Notes: generated by a model from the sequence alone, not told the origin. Positions 27,337-36,261 are shown, counted from the stretch's first letter. The stretch: 64,000 nucleotides of DNA from Desulfitobacterium sp050251735 (GCA_050251735.1 JBFWMF010000001.1:62001-126000), one strand, 5' to 3'. Program-made: numbers and translations.

Positions 27337-28434
27337 ATGTTACGCTCTTTGTATTCAGCAATTTCCGGCTTGAAAAACCATCAGGTTAAAATGGACGTTA
27401 TCGGTAATAATATCGCTAATGTCAATACCACCGGCTTTAAACGCAGCCGTGTCACCTTCTCCACTATGCTCAGCCAAACCATGAAGGGTGCAGGCTCGCC
27501 TTCCGCGAACCAAGGGGGAACCAATCCTGCTCAAATCGGCTTGGGTTCCATGCTGAGCTCTATCGACCAGATTATGACGGAAGGAAGCTCCCAATCCACT
27601 GGGAAAAACACGGATATGATGATTCAAGGCAAGGGGTTCTTCGTCTTGAATAATAACGGAGAAACTGTGTATAGTCGGGCAGGAGCTTTCACACAAGATA
27701 ATGACGGTACCTTGGTTGAACCGGGGACTGGAGCAAAGGTTATGGGGTATATGTGGGGCGCATACGATGGAAATGATGCAGACTGGACGCTGCCGCTGAC
27801 ATCTATTAACTTTGCTTTAGGGGATAATCCACCAACAGGGAATATTAGCATTGAAGAAGATGACTGGGTTAAAACGGGAACGAGTACTTGGGAATATGTT
27901 AATCCTACCTTGATTGGAGCGACTTCAGCCACATTAGGTGCTACTCTGAATTCTGCAACTGGGAAAATTACTCTAGCTGCTGCACCACCGGTTGCTCCGG
28001 CCGTGACTGCTGTAAATGATGCAGTTTATAATGCAGTAGATGCTAATGGAGATCCTATCCCCCGAGCAACCTTAAATAGCTTTTCCATTGATTCCAAGGG
28101 GGTCATCACCGGAGTCTATAGTAATGGTGCCGCCTCCGCGACTCACCGGATTGGGCAAGTGGCTATTGCCAGTTTTTCCAATGATGCAGGACTTTCCAAT
28201 CTAGGAAATAGCTTTTATGCAGCCTCCAACAACTCAGGAGCAGCTGTCATTGATTCTGCCGGTGTTGCTGGCCGTGGAGCGATCATTCCTAGCACCGTAG
28301 AGATGTCCAATGTGGATCTCTCTCAGGAGTTTACGGATATGATCGTGACCCAGCGGGGATTCCAAGCTAATTCTCGGGTTATCACCGTATCGGACTCCTT
28401 ATTGCAGGAGCTTATTGATCTTAAACGTGGATAA
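27337..28434 (+). CDS. flgE: Flagellar hook protein FlgE
   Basis: 365 aa. The N-terminal rod-like signature (LYSAISGLKNHQVKMDVIGN) and the C-terminal SNVDLSQEFTDMIVTQRGFQ frame an Ala/Asn/Thr-rich middle domain (~190-300). Such short hook proteins are seen in Firmicutes. It polymerises into the hook after FlgD capping. The ATG follows AAATGGGGGAACGCC, a weak site. A terminator follows at 28442. Confidence 0.9.
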   Translation: MLRSLYSAISGLKNHQVKMDVIGNNIANVNTTGFKRSRVTFSTMLSQTMKGAGSPSANQGGTNPAQIGLGSMLSSIDQIMTEGSSQSTGKNTDMMIQGKGFFVLNNNGETVYSRAGAFTQDNDGTLVEPGTGAKVMGYMWGAYDGNDADWTLPLTSINFALGDNPPTGNISIEEDDWVKTGTSTWEYVNPTLIGATSATLGATLNSATGKITLAAAPPVAPAVTAVNDAVYNAVDANGDPIPRATLNSFSIDSKGVITGVYSNGAASATHRIGQVAIASFSNDAGLSNLGNSFYAASNNSGAAVIDSAGVAGRGAIIPSTVEMSNVDLSQEFTDMIVTQRGFQANSRVITVSDSLLQELIDLKRG

Positions 28435-28441
28435 GGGACTT

Positions 28442-28484
28442 AGGACTTGGGCTTTAGGTTGTACCTAAAGTCAAAGTCCTTTTA
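28442..28484 (+). terminator. Hairpin after flgE, likely terminator or attenuator
   Basis: AGGACTTGGGCTTTAGGT pairs imperfectly with ACCTAAAGTCAAAGTCCT around a TGT loop, followed by TTTT and then AGG. The stem is long but the T tract is short. It could reduce readthrough into the following rod genes rather than stop it. Confidence 0.6.
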
Positions 28485-28530
28485 GGCTTATCTTAAGGAT
28501 ATATTCCCGAAAAGGGAGGGGACAGGTAAC

Positions 28531-29523
28531 TTGCGAATTCTTAATACAGCGGCCACTGGGGTAAGAGCCCAGCAAATGGCCTTAGATACCCTAGGAAACA
28601 ATATTTCCAATGTAAATACTCCCGGCTATAAGGCACAACGGGTGGAGTTTGCGGAGGCCTTGGCTTCGGAAATGAGATCGGCCGATCAGCAATTCAACGA
28701 ACAGCCCGTTGGCGATCGTATCCATGTGGGGGCAGGAGTAATCTTACCCTCTATCAGCTCGAACTTTAAACAGGGGACGATTATGAGTACGGGCAATCCC
28801 TTTGATCTGGCGATTGAAGGGGAAGGATTTTTCCCCGTACGCACCACCGATGGCACAAGTGGTTATACGCGGGTAGGAAATTTCCAGCCCGATGCTCAAG
28901 GGAAACTGGTGAATTCGGATGGCTATATCCTTGAACTACGGATTCCCACTGAGGCTATCGACGTGTATGTTGATGAGACTGGCAAGATCACTGGCTTCAT
29001 CGATGAAGAGGAACGGGTTTTTGGCCAGGTTGTGATCGATGATACAGAAGGTGAGGGGTATTATCCGGAGGGGCCCATTGAAGTCGATGAGGCGGGGCGG
29101 CCGATGGATTGGAATGGAGATTTGCTGACAGCGGCTCTTGTCATTCCCCCAGGTACAGAAGAGCTCCAAATTGACGGCAACGGAATGATTAGGGGAAATA
29201 TTGAGGGCAATCTGGAAACCTTGGGGCAGATCAATCTTGCGACCTTTACCAATCCCGAGGGCTTAGTCAAAGGCGGGGATAACCTTTATCTGACACCGGA
29301 GGCCCCGGGGGTTACCGGGGAGGAGCTGATTGGGGTACCGGGTAGCCAAGTCCAGGAACGCAACGTAGGCAAACTACGGACCCAGTCCTTGGAACAATCC
29401 AATGTGGATTTAGCTTCCTCTATGACAGATCTTATCCAAGTGCAACGAGCTTATCAGATCAATGCCCGCATGATTACGAATGGTGATCAAATGTGGAGCA
29501 TGGCAAACTCTCTAAGGAGGTAA
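28531..29523 (+). CDS. Flagellar basal-body rod protein, FlgG/FlgF type with an internal insertion
   Basis: 330 aa, TTG start behind AAGGGAGGGGACAGG. N-terminal rod signature ILNTAATGVRAQQMALDTLG and C-terminal SNVDLASSMTDLIQVQRAYQ are typical. At ~138-205 there is an acidic insertion. Its start (IPTEAIDVYVDETGKITGF) resembles the usual later segment (IPPGTEELQIDGNGMIRG), as if a D2 strand motif had been duplicated. Normal FlgG proteins have ~260 residues. Whether this copy or the one at 29989 is the distal rod FlgG cannot be fixed from sequence alone. Confidence 0.85.
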   Translation: MRILNTAATGVRAQQMALDTLGNNISNVNTPGYKAQRVEFAEALASEMRSADQQFNEQPVGDRIHVGAGVILPSISSNFKQGTIMSTGNPFDLAIEGEGFFPVRTTDGTSGYTRVGNFQPDAQGKLVNSDGYILELRIPTEAIDVYVDETGKITGFIDEEERVFGQVVIDDTEGEGYYPEGPIEVDEAGRPMDWNGDLLTAALVIPPGTEELQIDGNGMIRGNIEGNLETLGQINLATFTNPEGLVKGGDNLYLTPEAPGVTGEELIGVPGSQVQERNVGKLRTQSLEQSNVDLASSMTDLIQVQRAYQINARMITNGDQMWSMANSLRR

Positions 29524-29528
29524 GATAG

Positions 29529-29930
29529 ATGTCGGATTGGTTAAATACGCCGATGTTTAATGTTTTAGAGAAGAGCATGGACGCTGCCAGCTTAAGGCAA
29601 AAGGTGCTTGCCGATAATATAGCCAATGTGGATACCCCGGATTTTAAGCGTTCGGATGTGGATTTTAGCACTCTACTGGGACAGGCTATTGGCCAGGTTG
29701 ATGGTGAGCTTCCCTTAAAAGTCACGTCCGAGCGGCATCTTCAAAAAACGGAACTCAATACCAGCGGGGTCGTCACCGATGAAAGCACGACCTATCGCAA
29801 CGATGGTAATAATGTGGACATCGATCGGGAAATGGTCAATGTGGCTGAAAACGGGATTTACTACAATTCCGTGACCCGGGCTATCTCCGCTCAGTTATCT
29901 AACTTACGTACGGTAATCGGACAAAGATAG
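29529..29930 (+). CDS. flgB: Flagellar basal-body rod protein FlgB
   Basis: 133 aa. The signature SLRQKVLADNIANVDTPDFKRSDVDF and the closing region (NVAENGIYYNSVTRAISAQL) are characteristic of FlgB, the first proximal rod subunit. The gene begins five bases after the preceding rod gene, behind AAGGAGGTAAGAT. It normally pairs with flgC; here it is ~24 kb away, lodged between two FlgG/FlgF-type genes. The sequence is complete. Confidence 0.93.
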   Translation: MSDWLNTPMFNVLEKSMDAASLRQKVLADNIANVDTPDFKRSDVDFSTLLGQAIGQVDGELPLKVTSERHLQKTELNTSGVVTDESTTYRNDGNNVDIDREMVNVAENGIYYNSVTRAISAQLSNLRTVIGQR

Positions 29931-29988
29931 TGCAGATTTGGATAGGGTAGTTGTGTAGTTATATAGAAAGATATGAAGGTGATCGTCT

Positions 29989-30741
29989 ATGATCAAAGGA
30001 CTATATACTGGAGCGGCAGGAATGCTTGCTGCCCAGACGCAGAGCGAGATCATTGCAGATAATGTTGCCAATATAAGAACACCCGGCTATAAAGCTGAAG
30101 AATCCAGTAATAAGGCTTTTCCGGAACTGCTGATGATGAGGACAAGTACTAAAAATGAGATTCCGGGCGATACAGTAATTGGCGGCATGGGGACAGGTGT
30201 TGTGGTGGATCAAGTCACTCGTATGAATGTCCAAGGTGCTCTCCAGAGTACGGAATTATCGACAGACTTGGCTCTTACTTCAGAGGCCCTTTTTGTTGTC
30301 CAAACCCCCAATGGTGAACGCTACACTCGGAATGGACAGTTCCAATTGAATGCTGAGGGCATGCTGCAAACGGCGGATGGTTATCCGGTCCTTGGTGAGG
30401 AGGGGCCTATCGGGCCTTTGAGCCGGGATTTCTCTGTGGATACCAATGGAGCCATTTATGATGGCGGAGAATTGGTGGACCAGTTGAGGTTAGTACAGAT
30501 CCCCAATGAAGAGCTTATTCGGGAGGGCCAATCTCTCTATACCTCAAATCAAGGGGCTCAAGCTTGGCAAGGTGAGCCGGGTATTCGCCAAGGCTTTCTG
30601 GAGGGTTCCAATGTAGATTTAACCGGCCAGATGGTTAAGATGATTACAGTGATGCGGGCCTATGAGGCTAATCAGAAGGTCATCCAAACTCAAGACGCGA
30701 CTCTAGATAAGGCAGTGAATGAAATCGGTAGGATTGTCTAA
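29989..30741 (+). CDS. Flagellar basal-body rod protein, FlgF/FlgG type
   Basis: 250 aa. It has the rod N-terminus (LYTGAAGMLAAQTQSEIIAD) and the closing SNVDLTGQMVKMITVMRAYE. The middle holds a FlgG-like D1 domain (FQLNAEGMLQTADGYPVLG). It is closest in length to FlgF/FlgG of Bacillus (FlhO/FlhP). The ATG follows AAGGTGATCGTCT. Together with the gene at 28531 it provides the two rod or hook-junction subunits expected in Gram-positive flagella. Confidence 0.88.
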   Translation: MIKGLYTGAAGMLAAQTQSEIIADNVANIRTPGYKAEESSNKAFPELLMMRTSTKNEIPGDTVIGGMGTGVVVDQVTRMNVQGALQSTELSTDLALTSEALFVVQTPNGERYTRNGQFQLNAEGMLQTADGYPVLGEEGPIGPLSRDFSVDTNGAIYDGGELVDQLRLVQIPNEELIREGQSLYTSNQGAQAWQGEPGIRQGFLEGSNVDLTGQMVKMITVMRAYEANQKVIQTQDATLDKAVNEIGRIV

Positions 30742-30764
30742 GAAACAGATAAGGAAGTGGCTTC

Positions 30765-31220
30765 ATGGCAAATCAAGTGGTCATATTTGAATTAGGGCAA
30801 GAAGAGTATGGAATGCCCATTGAAATCGTGCGAGAAATAACTCGCTTAGAGAATATTCGACCCATACCGAAAGCACCTGAGTATGTTAAAGGGTTGATCA
30901 ATTTGCGTGGCTCCGCAATTCCTTTAATTGATTTGCATGTTCGTTTCGGAGTCGCCCATAAAAAGGCTGCCGCGAATAACGCTGAATCCGTGGCAGATGA
31001 CTTCGCCTTGATTACAGAGGTCGATGGTTTTCCTGTAGGATTTGCGGTTGATCAAGTTAAGGAAGTGCGCATCTTGGAAGAAATGGCACCTCCGCCGCCT
31101 TTAGTCACGGCTCCTTTTATCGGCGGCATTGTCAATCTTCCGGATCGAATTATTATGATTTTGATTCCCGATCGAATTCTTGAACAAGAAGAACTTCAGG
31201 GGGTTTCCCAACTCGTTTAA
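30765..31220 (+). CDS. cheW: Chemotaxis adaptor CheW (second copy)
   Basis: 151 aa CheW domain: VIFELGQEEYGMPIEIVREI, VKGLINLRGSAIPLIDLHVR and a C-terminal IMILIPDRIL strand. It differs from the first CheW (3162) in the central acidic loop (KKAAANNAESVADD). It might serve a different receptor set or the CheV-type role. The start lies behind AAGGAAGTGGCTTC, 23 bases after the rod gene. Confidence 0.92.
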   Translation: MANQVVIFELGQEEYGMPIEIVREITRLENIRPIPKAPEYVKGLINLRGSAIPLIDLHVRFGVAHKKAAANNAESVADDFALITEVDGFPVGFAVDQVKEVRILEEMAPPPPLVTAPFIGGIVNLPDRIIMILIPDRILEQEELQGVSQLV

Positions 31221-31239
31221 GGGCAGGAGGCGATGACCG

Positions 31240-32031
31240 ATGAATAGTGCGGAAATGTTGCTTCTCTACCAACTCCAAAGCATGAATAATGCTTGGCAGG
31301 ATTCTGCTAAGGGTAGTAATAAGGGTATCGATGGAACCCAGGCGATGCTTTTTGCTACATTGCTGCAGTCGGCATTAGCTGGAGAAGAAGGATTGGACTC
31401 CGGGGCAGGTATGGCCCTGGAAGCTTTGGCAGGTATGGGCATGGAGGCGGGTTACCCGGCTGGGATCCCGATGACCGATTATTCTCAGCTATCTTCTATG
31501 AATTTTCTTGGCATGGGACAAACTTTGCCTAGTTCGGTAGTTAATCCATACGCAGGATATACCCATAGTCTTCCTTTTAATGGGATTAATGCTGTTGGCA
31601 GCTCTCAATCTATGCGAAGTTCTCAATACCGAGCGGATCAACCTGAAATTGAGCAGCTTATTGCTGAAGCTGGACAACGGTATGGAGTTGACCCTAATCT
31701 TATTCGCCAAGTTGTGATAGCAGAATCTAGTTTTAATCCTCAAGCGGTTTCTTCTGCGGGGGCCATGGGCTTAATGCAACTCATGCCTGATACAGCTAAG
31801 AGCTATGGAGTGACGGACCCGTTTAATCCGGCACAGAATCTGGATGGTGGAACGCATTTCTTGAAGGATCTATTAGTACGATTCAATGGCAATATTCCCT
31901 TGGCCTTAGCAGGCTATAATGCGGGACCGGGAGCAGTTGAGAAATACAATGGGATCCCTCCTTATAATGAAACCCAGAATTATGTGAAGAAAATTATTGC
32001 GGCCTTAGGAAAACTAGATGCTCAAATATAG
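31240..32031 (+). CDS. Lytic transglycosylase (SLT domain), flagella-associated
   Basis: 263 aa. About 135 N-terminal residues are variable and Gly/Met-rich. The SLT domain follows, with catalytic Glu162 in VVIAESSFNPQA, then GAMGLMQLMPDTAKSYGV and the closing LALAGYNAGPGAVEKY. No signal peptide is visible, so export through the flagellar apparatus is possible (inference). It would open peptidoglycan for the rod, replacing FlgJ, which is absent. Start behind GGCAGGAGGCGATGACCG. Confidence 0.85.
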   Translation: MNSAEMLLLYQLQSMNNAWQDSAKGSNKGIDGTQAMLFATLLQSALAGEEGLDSGAGMALEALAGMGMEAGYPAGIPMTDYSQLSSMNFLGMGQTLPSSVVNPYAGYTHSLPFNGINAVGSSQSMRSSQYRADQPEIEQLIAEAGQRYGVDPNLIRQVVIAESSFNPQAVSSAGAMGLMQLMPDTAKSYGVTDPFNPAQNLDGGTHFLKDLLVRFNGNIPLALAGYNAGPGAVEKYNGIPPYNETQNYVKKIIAALGKLDAQI

Positions 32032-32103
32032 AAGCCTTCAGGCCATTGAAATGGATTGCCAGGAGGCGTTTCTTTTTCGAAAAACTTCAAGCATGGGGGA
32101 ACT

Positions 32104-32604
32104 ATGGGAGAATATTATAGTTATCTATGGAAAGCGACCTGGATTGAAGCCCTCGGTATTCTTTTGCTGGGTATCTTTATTCTCATTCGCTATGTCTGGA
32201 AATTTTACTTTGTAGCCAAAAAAGAGATGAAGCTGACTGCTAAATTGCTGCTCGCCCTAAGAGGGTTCGGCTGGCTCTTGGTTTATTCAGTTTATCTTCT
32301 TATGTTTCAAGCTAGCGAACCGGATTGGTTTGCTAAGCCTGTGGTTGTTCAAGGTGGAATACAGGGAAAGAGCATGGTTTCCGATACTCTTCACCCCTAT
32401 AGTGTCGAGATCGAATGGGAGTCGGGGAGAGAAACACTCCTTGTCGATCTCTATACCTATCAAGCTATTGAACCTGGACATAATGTAAATATGACATTTT
32501 TACCGCATCGTCTGGAAGTGATCACCTGTAAGATTCTTCCGCCTGTAAAGGATGAAAAGGAAGATGAAGTTAAACTGGGTCAAGGGAATGGAGGAAAACT
32601 ATGA
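32104..32604 (+). CDS. Small two-helix membrane protein of unknown function
   Basis: 166 aa from the ATG at 32104, behind ATGGGGGAACT. Two membrane helices (~11-30 and ~46-66) precede a beta-rich extracytoplasmic part (VEIEWESGRETLLVDLYTYQ) and a charged Lys/Glu tail. Its stop overlaps the next gene's ATG, which implies co-translation with the DUF362 protein. I do not recognise the family. Confidence 0.65.
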   Translation: MGEYYSYLWKATWIEALGILLLGIFILIRYVWKFYFVAKKEMKLTAKLLLALRGFGWLLVYSVYLLMFQASEPDWFAKPVVVQGGIQGKSMVSDTLHPYSVEIEWESGRETLLVDLYTYQAIEPGHNVNMTFLPHRLEVITCKILPPVKDEKEDEVKLGQGNGGKL

Positions 32605-33704
32605 TTTCGGATGTGTATTTTACAAGTATGAAAGTTACCCAAGGTCAAAGTCTTTTGGTAAAATTAGAAAAACTGATCAGCCGTTCGGGTATGCTTAAGG
32701 GTATTGAGAAGGATGATAAGGTTGCGATAAAGCTTCATTTTGGCGAAAGAGGTAACCTAGCTTACGTCAGACCTCAGTTTGTACGGCGAGTTGTGGATCA
32801 GGTGAAGAAAGCCGGAGGACGCCCGTTTTTGACCGATGCGAATACCCTTTATGTCGGTTCTCGTTCGAATGCGATTGATCATTTGGAAACTGCGATTGAA
32901 AATGGGTTCGATTATTCTGTAGTGGGGGCCCCTTTGGTGATTGCGGACGGGCTAAATGGGAAAGACTATGTATCAATACCAGTAAACCTAAAGCATTTTA
33001 AAGAGGTAAAGATCGGCAGTGCGGCAGTTCATGCTGATGCCCTTATTGCGATTTCACACTTTAAAGGCCATGAGGCCACGGGTTTTGGCGGTACCCTCAA
33101 GAACTTGGGGATGGGTTTGGGAAGTCGTGCCGGGAAGCAACAGCAGCATTCGGATATTCTCCCACAGATTAATTCTGAGCGCTGTACGGCTTGTGGTCGC
33201 TGTCGAAGCTGGTGCCCTGCCTCAGCCATAACAGTTGAGGATAAGGCAAGGATTGATGCCAGTCTTTGCATAGGCTGCGGTGAATGTGCGGTAACCTGTA
33301 CGTTTAAGGCCATCGCCGTGAACTGGAAGACCACTCCGGATGTGATCCAGGAGAAGATTGTGGAGTACACAGTGGGTGCCTTAAAAGGAAAAGAGCGGAA
33401 GAGCGGGTTTATCACCTTCGTTAACAACGTCTCGCCACTCTGTGATTGCGTGAGTTGGAATGACATACCGATTGTTCAGGATATTGGGATTTTAGCCTCT
33501 GAAGATCCGGTAGCTATTGATCAAGCTGCTGTAGATCTTGTCAATCAAGCCCACGGCAACCCTCATTCCGTTCTGGGAGAGCGTCATCATGAGCAAGATA
33601 AGTTTAGGGTCATTCACCCAGAAGTTGATTGGACTGTTCAATTAGAGTACGGTGAGAAAGTAGGCTTAGGGTCCAGAAAATATAATCTTATCACCTTACC
33701 TTAA
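32601..33704 (+). CDS. DUF362 protein with two [4Fe-4S] ferredoxin motifs
   Basis: 367 aa. A DUF362 domain (~1-185) contains KLHFGERGNLAYVRP and ISHFKGHEATGFGGTLKNLG. Two ferredoxin motifs follow, CTACGRCRSWCP and CIGCGECAVTCTF, and a further C-terminal DUF362-like segment (DPVAIDQAAVDLVNQAHG). It is probably an electron-transfer or Fe-S protein of anaerobes; its substrate is unknown. It overlaps the small membrane protein by four bases. A flagellar role is not implied. Confidence 0.85.
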   Translation: MISDVYFTSMKVTQGQSLLVKLEKLISRSGMLKGIEKDDKVAIKLHFGERGNLAYVRPQFVRRVVDQVKKAGGRPFLTDANTLYVGSRSNAIDHLETAIENGFDYSVVGAPLVIADGLNGKDYVSIPVNLKHFKEVKIGSAAVHADALIAISHFKGHEATGFGGTLKNLGMGLGSRAGKQQQHSDILPQINSERCTACGRCRSWCPASAITVEDKARIDASLCIGCGECAVTCTFKAIAVNWKTTPDVIQEKIVEYTVGALKGKERKSGFITFVNNVSPLCDCVSWNDIPIVQDIGILASEDPVAIDQAAVDLVNQAHGNPHSVLGERHHEQDKFRVIHPEVDWTVQLEYGEKVGLGSRKYNLITLP

Positions 33705-33852
33705 AGAAGTATAAATTCAAAAAACCTAGATGATTCACCACTATTTGTAAAAGCTACAAAAGATTCTCGTATTTTAGCAACACATTTTAGTAGTAATGTG
33801 GTATCATAGGAAATAAACTATTCATAACGATTGGAAAGGGGAGGTGGGGGTT

Positions 33853-34434
33853 ATGCGTATTCAAAAAGTCAATGATAATACAATCCGCATCTTTATTTCC
33901 TTTACCGAACTTGCCGACCGAGACATTACTATGGCGGATCTTTTTCAAAGATCCCAGCGAAGTGAACAACTCTTTTGGGAATTGATCTCACAGGCAAGGG
34001 AAGAAGTGGAATTTAATCTGGACCAACCCTTCTGGATACAAGCTACGGCATCTTCCAACGAGGAATTTGTGATTACGGTCATCAAACAAGAAGATGTCAC
34101 CGAGACAATACTAAAGGAGAAGGAAACCAAGAGACCAAGTCGTTCCAAAGCTACGGAATGGGTCTATGTTTTTGCTGATCTGGAAGATGTCCTGTCCGTT
34201 GTGAAGCGAATACCTGATATCTCTCGTGTTCGCTCCAGCCTCTTTGAGTTCGATGGGGAATATTATCTTGTCGTCAGTCATTTAGGCTCTGGTAAGAAGA
34301 AACAGATCGCGGAAGCCTTATTGGATGAATATGGTGAGTTGGTCGATGTCGCTAAGATTTTCCTAGAAGAGCATGGTAAAGTGATTCTGAAGGAACGCGC
34401 CCTTCAAAACTTGAAAAACCATTTCAAATTTTAA
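33853..34434 (+). CDS. mecA: Adaptor protein MecA
   Basis: 193 aa. The opening MRIQKVNDNTIRIFISFTELADRDIT is characteristic of MecA, and the C-terminal domain (YVFADLEDVLSVVKRIPD) is the ClpC-binding half. MecA feeds substrates to ClpCP and controls competence and stress proteins in Bacillus. The ATG at 33853 lies behind GGGGAGGTGGGGGTT. It is a monocistronic unit closed by a strong terminator. Confidence 0.88.
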   Translation: MRIQKVNDNTIRIFISFTELADRDITMADLFQRSQRSEQLFWELISQAREEVEFNLDQPFWIQATASSNEEFVITVIKQEDVTETILKEKETKRPSRSKATEWVYVFADLEDVLSVVKRIPDISRVRSSLFEFDGEYYLVVSHLGSGKKKQIAEALLDEYGELVDVAKIFLEEHGKVILKERALQNLKNHFKF

Positions 34435-34448
34435 GGGGAAATGCAAAG

Positions 34449-34475
34449 AGGAAGTCAATATCGACTTCCTTTTTT
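34449..34475 (+). terminator. Rho-independent terminator after mecA
   Basis: AGGAAGTC (34449-34456) pairs with GACTTCCT (34463-34470) around a six-base loop and is followed by six T. Confidence 0.9.
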
Positions 34476-34560
34476 CCGTGATTTAGTCTAGAGTCGAACT
34501 CTTTCACAGAGCTGAAATATATAACATAATAAAAGGATAGTGCAAGTGCAATACGAGAAC

Positions 34561-34752
34561 TTATTGAACCTCCCTTTCCGAGAATAACTCTAAAATATTT
34601 TGCAAGCAAGTGGGGCATATTGCCTTTCCTTTGAAATTGCGTAAGGGAAATGTTGTATCGCAGAAGATACAGTGCTGAGCGCCATTTTTGTGCGACTTTT
34701 GGGAATTAAAGGGGAGAAGTATTCCTAGGCGCGGATAGTTTTTCGGTTCCAT
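34561..34752 (-). CDS. Zinc-ribbon microprotein of unknown function
   Basis: 63 aa on the minus strand. Two Cys pairs, CIFC and CPTC, are spaced by ~17 residues (QHCIFCDTTFPLRNFKGKA then ICPTCLQN), as in a small zinc finger. An AGGAGGT ribosome site precedes the ATG at 34752 by 12 bases. It is one of the few minus-strand genes and lies between convergent mecA and the divergent LCP gene. A longer in-frame extension to 35010 is hydrophobic and antisense to the LCP gene and is not used. Confidence 0.65.
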   Translation of the reverse strand: MEPKNYPRLGILLPFNSQKSHKNGAQHCIFCDTTFPLRNFKGKAICPTCLQNILELFSEREVQ

Positions 34753-34848
34753 GATGTTTTGAGTACCTCCTGTTATAACGATATGCCTATGATATGCTAT
34801 AGTGGATGTCGAAATCCTAAAAAGTCTGCGGGGGTATATCAAAAAAAT

Positions 34849-34878
34849 CAGACAATCTTGCCGAATAAAAGGTATAAT
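34849..34878 (+). promoter_or_regulatory. Probable sigma-A promoter for the LCP gene
   Basis: CAGACA (34849-34854), an 18-base spacer and a perfect TATAAT (34873-34878) lie 55 bases before the start at 34934. Confidence 0.5.
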
Positions 34879-34933
34879 AAAATGAGCTGTACTTATTTGA
34901 AATCTTTTTGGGCAAGATTCATGGAGTGATATT

Positions 34934-36178
34934 GTGCGCAGAACCAGCGATAGAAATAGTAAACGAAAAAAAAAGAGCAGAAGGAACAGGAAGATTATTG
35001 TTGCGCTCATGGCTATGACTCTTCTTATAGTCGGTGTTTTACTTGGATTCAGTGTGTTAACAGACTTAAAGACTATGCCAAATAGTCCGAATGGTCAATT
35101 AACGACTCAAGAGTTGAAGAATAGCATTAGTGTTCTCCTCATAGGCGCAGATCAGCGACCGGGCGAAGAGAAGTTCAATACAGATACGATTATATTAGCG
35201 ACCATTGATCCTAAGAACGCTCGGGTCAGTTTGTTATCAATACCTCGTGATACCCGGATTTCAATTCCCAGCTATAAGGACATTAAAATTAATGGAGTAG
35301 CTCCATTAACGGATTTGGAAAACCTTGTGGATGTGGTTGCCGATCTTACTGGAGTTCCCATAGCGGGCTATATTCAAACTAATTTTAATGGGTTTAAACA
35401 GATTATTGATACCTTAGGCGGGATTACAATAGATGTTGAGAAGGATATGTATTATGAGACAGGTGATGCGGTTGATGGGGTTATTAATCTGAAAAAGGGT
35501 CTGCAACAGCTGGATGGGTCCCAAGCCTTGCAGTATGCACGTTTTCGGCATGACGCTTTGGCAGATATTTCTCGGACGGCTCGACAGCAGATTGTGCTCA
35601 AAGCTGTGGCTGAGGAAATGCTCCAGCTAAGTACGCTACCCAAGCTTCCTTGGCTCATTCCCCAGTTAAATGATGCGGTCAATACCAATGTTTCCCTGGG
35701 GACAATGTTCAGGATCTCTACTACTGCTGTAAAGTTCAAAGACATTAGTATTCTAACTCAGACCTTACCGGGCCGATTTCACGATATCAATGGCATAAGT
35801 TTCTGGGACGTTGATCGAGAGGAAGCCCAAGTAGTGGTGAGTAATCTTTTTCGTGGCATAACCACAGATAAGGTGATCGATGACACGATTATTGATTTGC
35901 TTGAGCCCATTATGCCCAATAACGATAATCCATTACCTCAAGTTCCGGGAAGCCCAGTAGACCCTAATGGTCAGGAATCACCGGAATACCAAAATACAGT
36001 TTCGGGTGAGGAAAAACCTGAGGAAGATATAGGCGAAGATGAGGCAAAGAAGGCTGAAGGAACAGAAAAGTATCCAGCAGAAGCCCTAGGCATCTCTGAA
36101 GATTTGAAGAATCCTAGTAATGAAAATGCAGGAAAACCAAGTGTGCCACAAACAGACATTAAAAAATCTAAGCTATAA
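34934..36178 (+). CDS. LytR-CpsA-Psr (LCP) family cell wall transferase
   Basis: 414 aa, GTG start behind GGAGTGATATT. A basic N-terminus (RRTSDRNSKRKKKSRRNR) leads to one membrane helix (~21-43) and an extracellular LCP domain with LLIGADQRP, LLSIPRDTRISIP and ALQYARFRHD. Conserved Arg and Asp residues for pyrophosphate and metal binding are present. LCP enzymes attach glycopolymers to peptidoglycan. The C-terminal 85 residues are a Pro/Glu/Lys-rich tail. Confidence 0.9.
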   Translation: MRRTSDRNSKRKKKSRRNRKIIVALMAMTLLIVGVLLGFSVLTDLKTMPNSPNGQLTTQELKNSISVLLIGADQRPGEEKFNTDTIILATIDPKNARVSLLSIPRDTRISIPSYKDIKINGVAPLTDLENLVDVVADLTGVPIAGYIQTNFNGFKQIIDTLGGITIDVEKDMYYETGDAVDGVINLKKGLQQLDGSQALQYARFRHDALADISRTARQQIVLKAVAEEMLQLSTLPKLPWLIPQLNDAVNTNVSLGTMFRISTTAVKFKDISILTQTLPGRFHDINGISFWDVDREEAQVVVSNLFRGITTDKVIDDTIIDLLEPIMPNNDNPLPQVPGSPVDPNGQESPEYQNTVSGEEKPEEDIGEDEAKKAEGTEKYPAEALGISEDLKNPSNENAGKPSVPQTDIKKSKL

Positions 36179-36261
36179 AGGCTTTAGAAATATAGATTGG
36201 ACGATGTAATAAGGAAGGCTGGGTTAAGGTACCCTTAAAGAGGATAAGTGAGGTGACGGAC

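Noticed and set aside
33029..33466. 145-codon minus-strand frame inside the DUF362 gene
   Set aside because: It mirrors the codon pattern of the plus-strand Fe-S gene and has no support of its own.
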